Of a DNA stretch of 64,000 nt, positions 61,861 through 64,000 are shown piece by piece. Made by a program: the position numbers and the translations under genes. This DNA is from Tulasnella sp. 424 (Eukaryota; Basidiomycota; Agaricomycetes; Cantharellales; Tulasnellaceae). Each line of letters starts with the position of its first letter. The first letter of the stretch is position 1. Location of the stretch: NCBI GenBank assembly GCA_019633425.1, contig WSUB01000198.1, positions 1-64,000 on the forward strand, read 5' to 3'. Under the pieces are notes generated by a model. That model saw only the letters and a list, made by a program, of their open reading frames with translations, had not been told where the DNA came from and made no database searches.

Positions 61861-64000
61861 TCATCCTAACAAGGGCTGCCTCTCCCCATCCCTCACGCCA
61901 ACACCAGTATTCTTGTTCTGATCAGGTGAACCTCTCCTAAACACCTTACCAAACGCAGCTTTCACCCCACCCACAACACTTTCAATAGCTTGATCCCGTG
62001 CCTTCCAGATCAGCGCCTTCTCACTGTCCACCTTGTCCAATCTCAACCGACTTTCCGGGTCCACAACGATCACCAACGTAAGTGTGACTGCTACGAGGGC
62101 CGCCAGGGTGGTGCAAGAGTTGATCATAAACATTATAATCACTGTGACGAGAAAAGAACCGCGGAGAGGAGGGGTCAGCGGGAGCAGCGGAGAAAGAGGG
62201 GCGAGGCGAAGAACGCACTTTGGAGTTTGGCAGCTTGCTCCAAAGAACTTCCTCCCAAGAGAGCACCAGTCATCATACCAGGGATAGAAATCAACTAAAA
62301 TTTAGGCCGTTCGGCTATCAGCTTGTCGTTCCCGACATGCCCCAGACGTCACGACGACTCACCCCAATGACAGACATCTGGTTGATAGTAGGCAACAGCG
62401 CAAGTCGAAGCGCTTCAGTCGCAATGGGCTTGCATGCTGAGGCCCAGGTTAACCCGACAGAATATCAGAAATTTGTCCTCTTATACGCGCACACGACCAA
62501 CGATACCTTCAAACCTCGACGCTCCGAAAGCAAGATACGTCTCGACTTTATCTCTATTCTCCCTAAGCAATGACCAAAGGACCGGTTTCTTTCATCAGCC
62601 TTCTGTCCTCTCGTGTACTAGTGAACGCAGCGCGCAAAAGACTTGAGAATCATGACTTACTGGATCTCCTTGAGTACGAACGACACCGCAACAACCATAC
62701 CCGAAATCGTACTCCCACACAACATACCCAGAATGGGGACTAATGGGAGGAAATAACGCGGGGCACATATCAAGAAGGCAGCAAGACAACAGAAGAAAGT
62801 AGTCAGCAACCTGTTTTGGTGAGCGTCCAGATGAGGCAAGGAGCACCCCCTACAAGCCCTTCGGAACGAAACCCCCCAACACGGCCTCGATATTGAGGGT
62901 GCTTAGGTAAAGGGCTTCGAGAACTCGAGTGGTCCGGAAATGTCTCGTTCCCTCGGGCTGCTGCGGGCCATTCTTTCCACAATTGGCACTTTGACCCCTC
63001 GTCGAGAGTGTGGCCCATCTTGACCTCTCTCGGCAAGGTCCAAAGACATCCATGCCAAATCCTAGACCAGACAGGCGGAAAGAAGCAAGACCACAAGGCG
63101 AGGGGCGAGGCAAAGAAGACGTGGTCATCCTCCCACGTCCTTCAGATACGCGACATGCTAATCTGGTCAGAGCACTCCGACAGACCGGGGGAAAGAGCGA
63201 CTTCCCATGGTATATCGAGATTTCGAGGTCCAAGGGTTTAAGAAAAGTAGGAGATGGGGGAACGAAACCTTTGGGGAGTTGGGGGAGGGGAGGGATCGTT
63301 CCTTCGACCCTCAGAAAGCGAGACCAGCCATGGAGAAAGAGTGTATCTCCGAACGAAGCAAACGAACGTAAAAAGACCTACTATATTGATCCGGCTTCCA
63401 AAACGGTTCGTGCGTCATAGCGAAACGACTACCCAAGATGGAGACCGGGATAGTTGAACCGGCCATGGAGACGAAGACCGAAGGGATCTAAGGAAGGTGA
63501 AGGTGCTATGAGTGTGTATTGTAAGCAGAGGAAGTGATTGGTTGAATGCACCATGTGGGTGAACCTCCGCTTGCTCTTATTGAATACTGTTTGAAATCGT
63601 TAACTTGTTTAGTGGCTTTGCTTAACCAAGCGGGATTCGGTGGCGGAGGTACGAGTTTTAGGTTCGGTTTGACACCACTTCTCCCCAATCTACCAACACC
63701 TCATAAACCTGACCTCGCCCCTTCCAAATGTAAAACAGAGCGAAAAAAAAAACACATCTACTCACCAGCTTCAAACGTCCCTAAGATGTTGAATAAAAAC
63801 ACAATCCCAGCAACAGCCCAAGGCCCTCCATTGAACACCGGTCTCAGAACCAACGTCAAAAGTGACAGTTGACCTACACATCTCAATGCAGCAATGACCA
63901 AGCTGGCTGGGATGTCTTTTTCTAAACCCAAAATGCTTGATACGACAACGTTGAAGATGATGAAACCGAACCCGATTCCGACGTTGAGCCAATCGAGTTC
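61861..64000 (-). CDS. UPF0014 (FetB/ALS3-like) membrane protein, tandem copy 2 (5' truncated by the window edge)
   Basis: Paralogue of copy 1 with the same exon order. At the right edge the frame reads ELDWLNVGIGFGFIIFNVVV, then IPASLVIAALRCVGQLSLLT and ILGTFEAG before a GTGAGT donor. Further exons give VFVSMAGSTIPVSILGSRFA, VPILGMLCGSTISGMVVAVS, NRDKVETYLAFGASRFE joined to ALRLALLPTINQMSVIG, and a last exon with MIIMFMINSCTTLAALVAVT, ending ERQPLLG at 61861. No lesion is seen, so both copies look functional. Only the first dozen or so codons should be missing beyond 64000. Confidence 0.72.

Overview
This is a stretch of a filamentous basidiomycete nuclear genome, most likely Agaricomycetes. 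Genes are dense and occur on both strands. Almost all are broken by short GT-AG introns of about 40-90 nt, and the housekeeping proteins are fungal (LETM1/Mdm38, Qcr7, mitochondrial citrate synthase, a SNF1-activating kinase, a Zn2Cys6 factor). I cannot fix the genus. There are no prokaryotic operons, no rRNA, no convincing tRNA, no CRISPR array and no clear autonomous transposon.

Layout: 1-338 is the 5' end of a divergent gene that looks like an Nup159/Nup214-type propeller. 453-2736 is an MCM-binding protein (MCMBP/ETG1) gene. 2804-7797 holds three tandem F-box paralogues on the minus strand; copy 2 was duplicated together with the MCMBP tail, and copy 3 is broken. 9103-12758 is a Zn2Cys6 transcription factor, 12955-14650 a SET-domain lysine methyltransferase, 14967-15973 a homeodomain protein, 16452-17138 QCR7, 17624-20078 LETM1/MDM38, 20184-21341 another F-box-like protein and 22269-24200 citrate synthase. 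25457-27170 is a tandem pair of four-pass membrane proteins.

From about 28.1 to 56.7 kb the window is a decaying tandem array of one duplicated module. Each module is a plus-strand kinase-TPR gene, tail to tail with a minus-strand SNF1-activating kinase (SAK1/Ssp1-type) gene. The three kinase-TPR genes (A 29.3-32.7, B 36.3-39.4, C 46.4-51.2 kb) encode a TKL-like kinase domain joined by a linker of only about 25 residues to 14-22 near-identical 40-residue TPR units, each exactly 120 bp. Variation inside the units is concentrated at the helix-A positions that bind ligand in TPR superhelices. No NACHT or NB-ARC domain lies between kinase and repeats. Gene C is the best preserved; A and B are damaged. 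The SAK1 copies are a staircase: two 3' fragments (28.1 and 33.7 kb), a large pseudogene without the N-lobe (40.7-44.1 kb) and one intact gene (52.2-56.7 kb).

58.2-64.0 kb is a tandem pair of UPF0014 (FetB/ALS3-like) membrane proteins; the second runs off the right edge. Local tandem duplication followed by decay is thus the recurring theme. The most interesting system is the kinase-TPR cluster, which looks like a rapidly rearranging recognition-receptor family.
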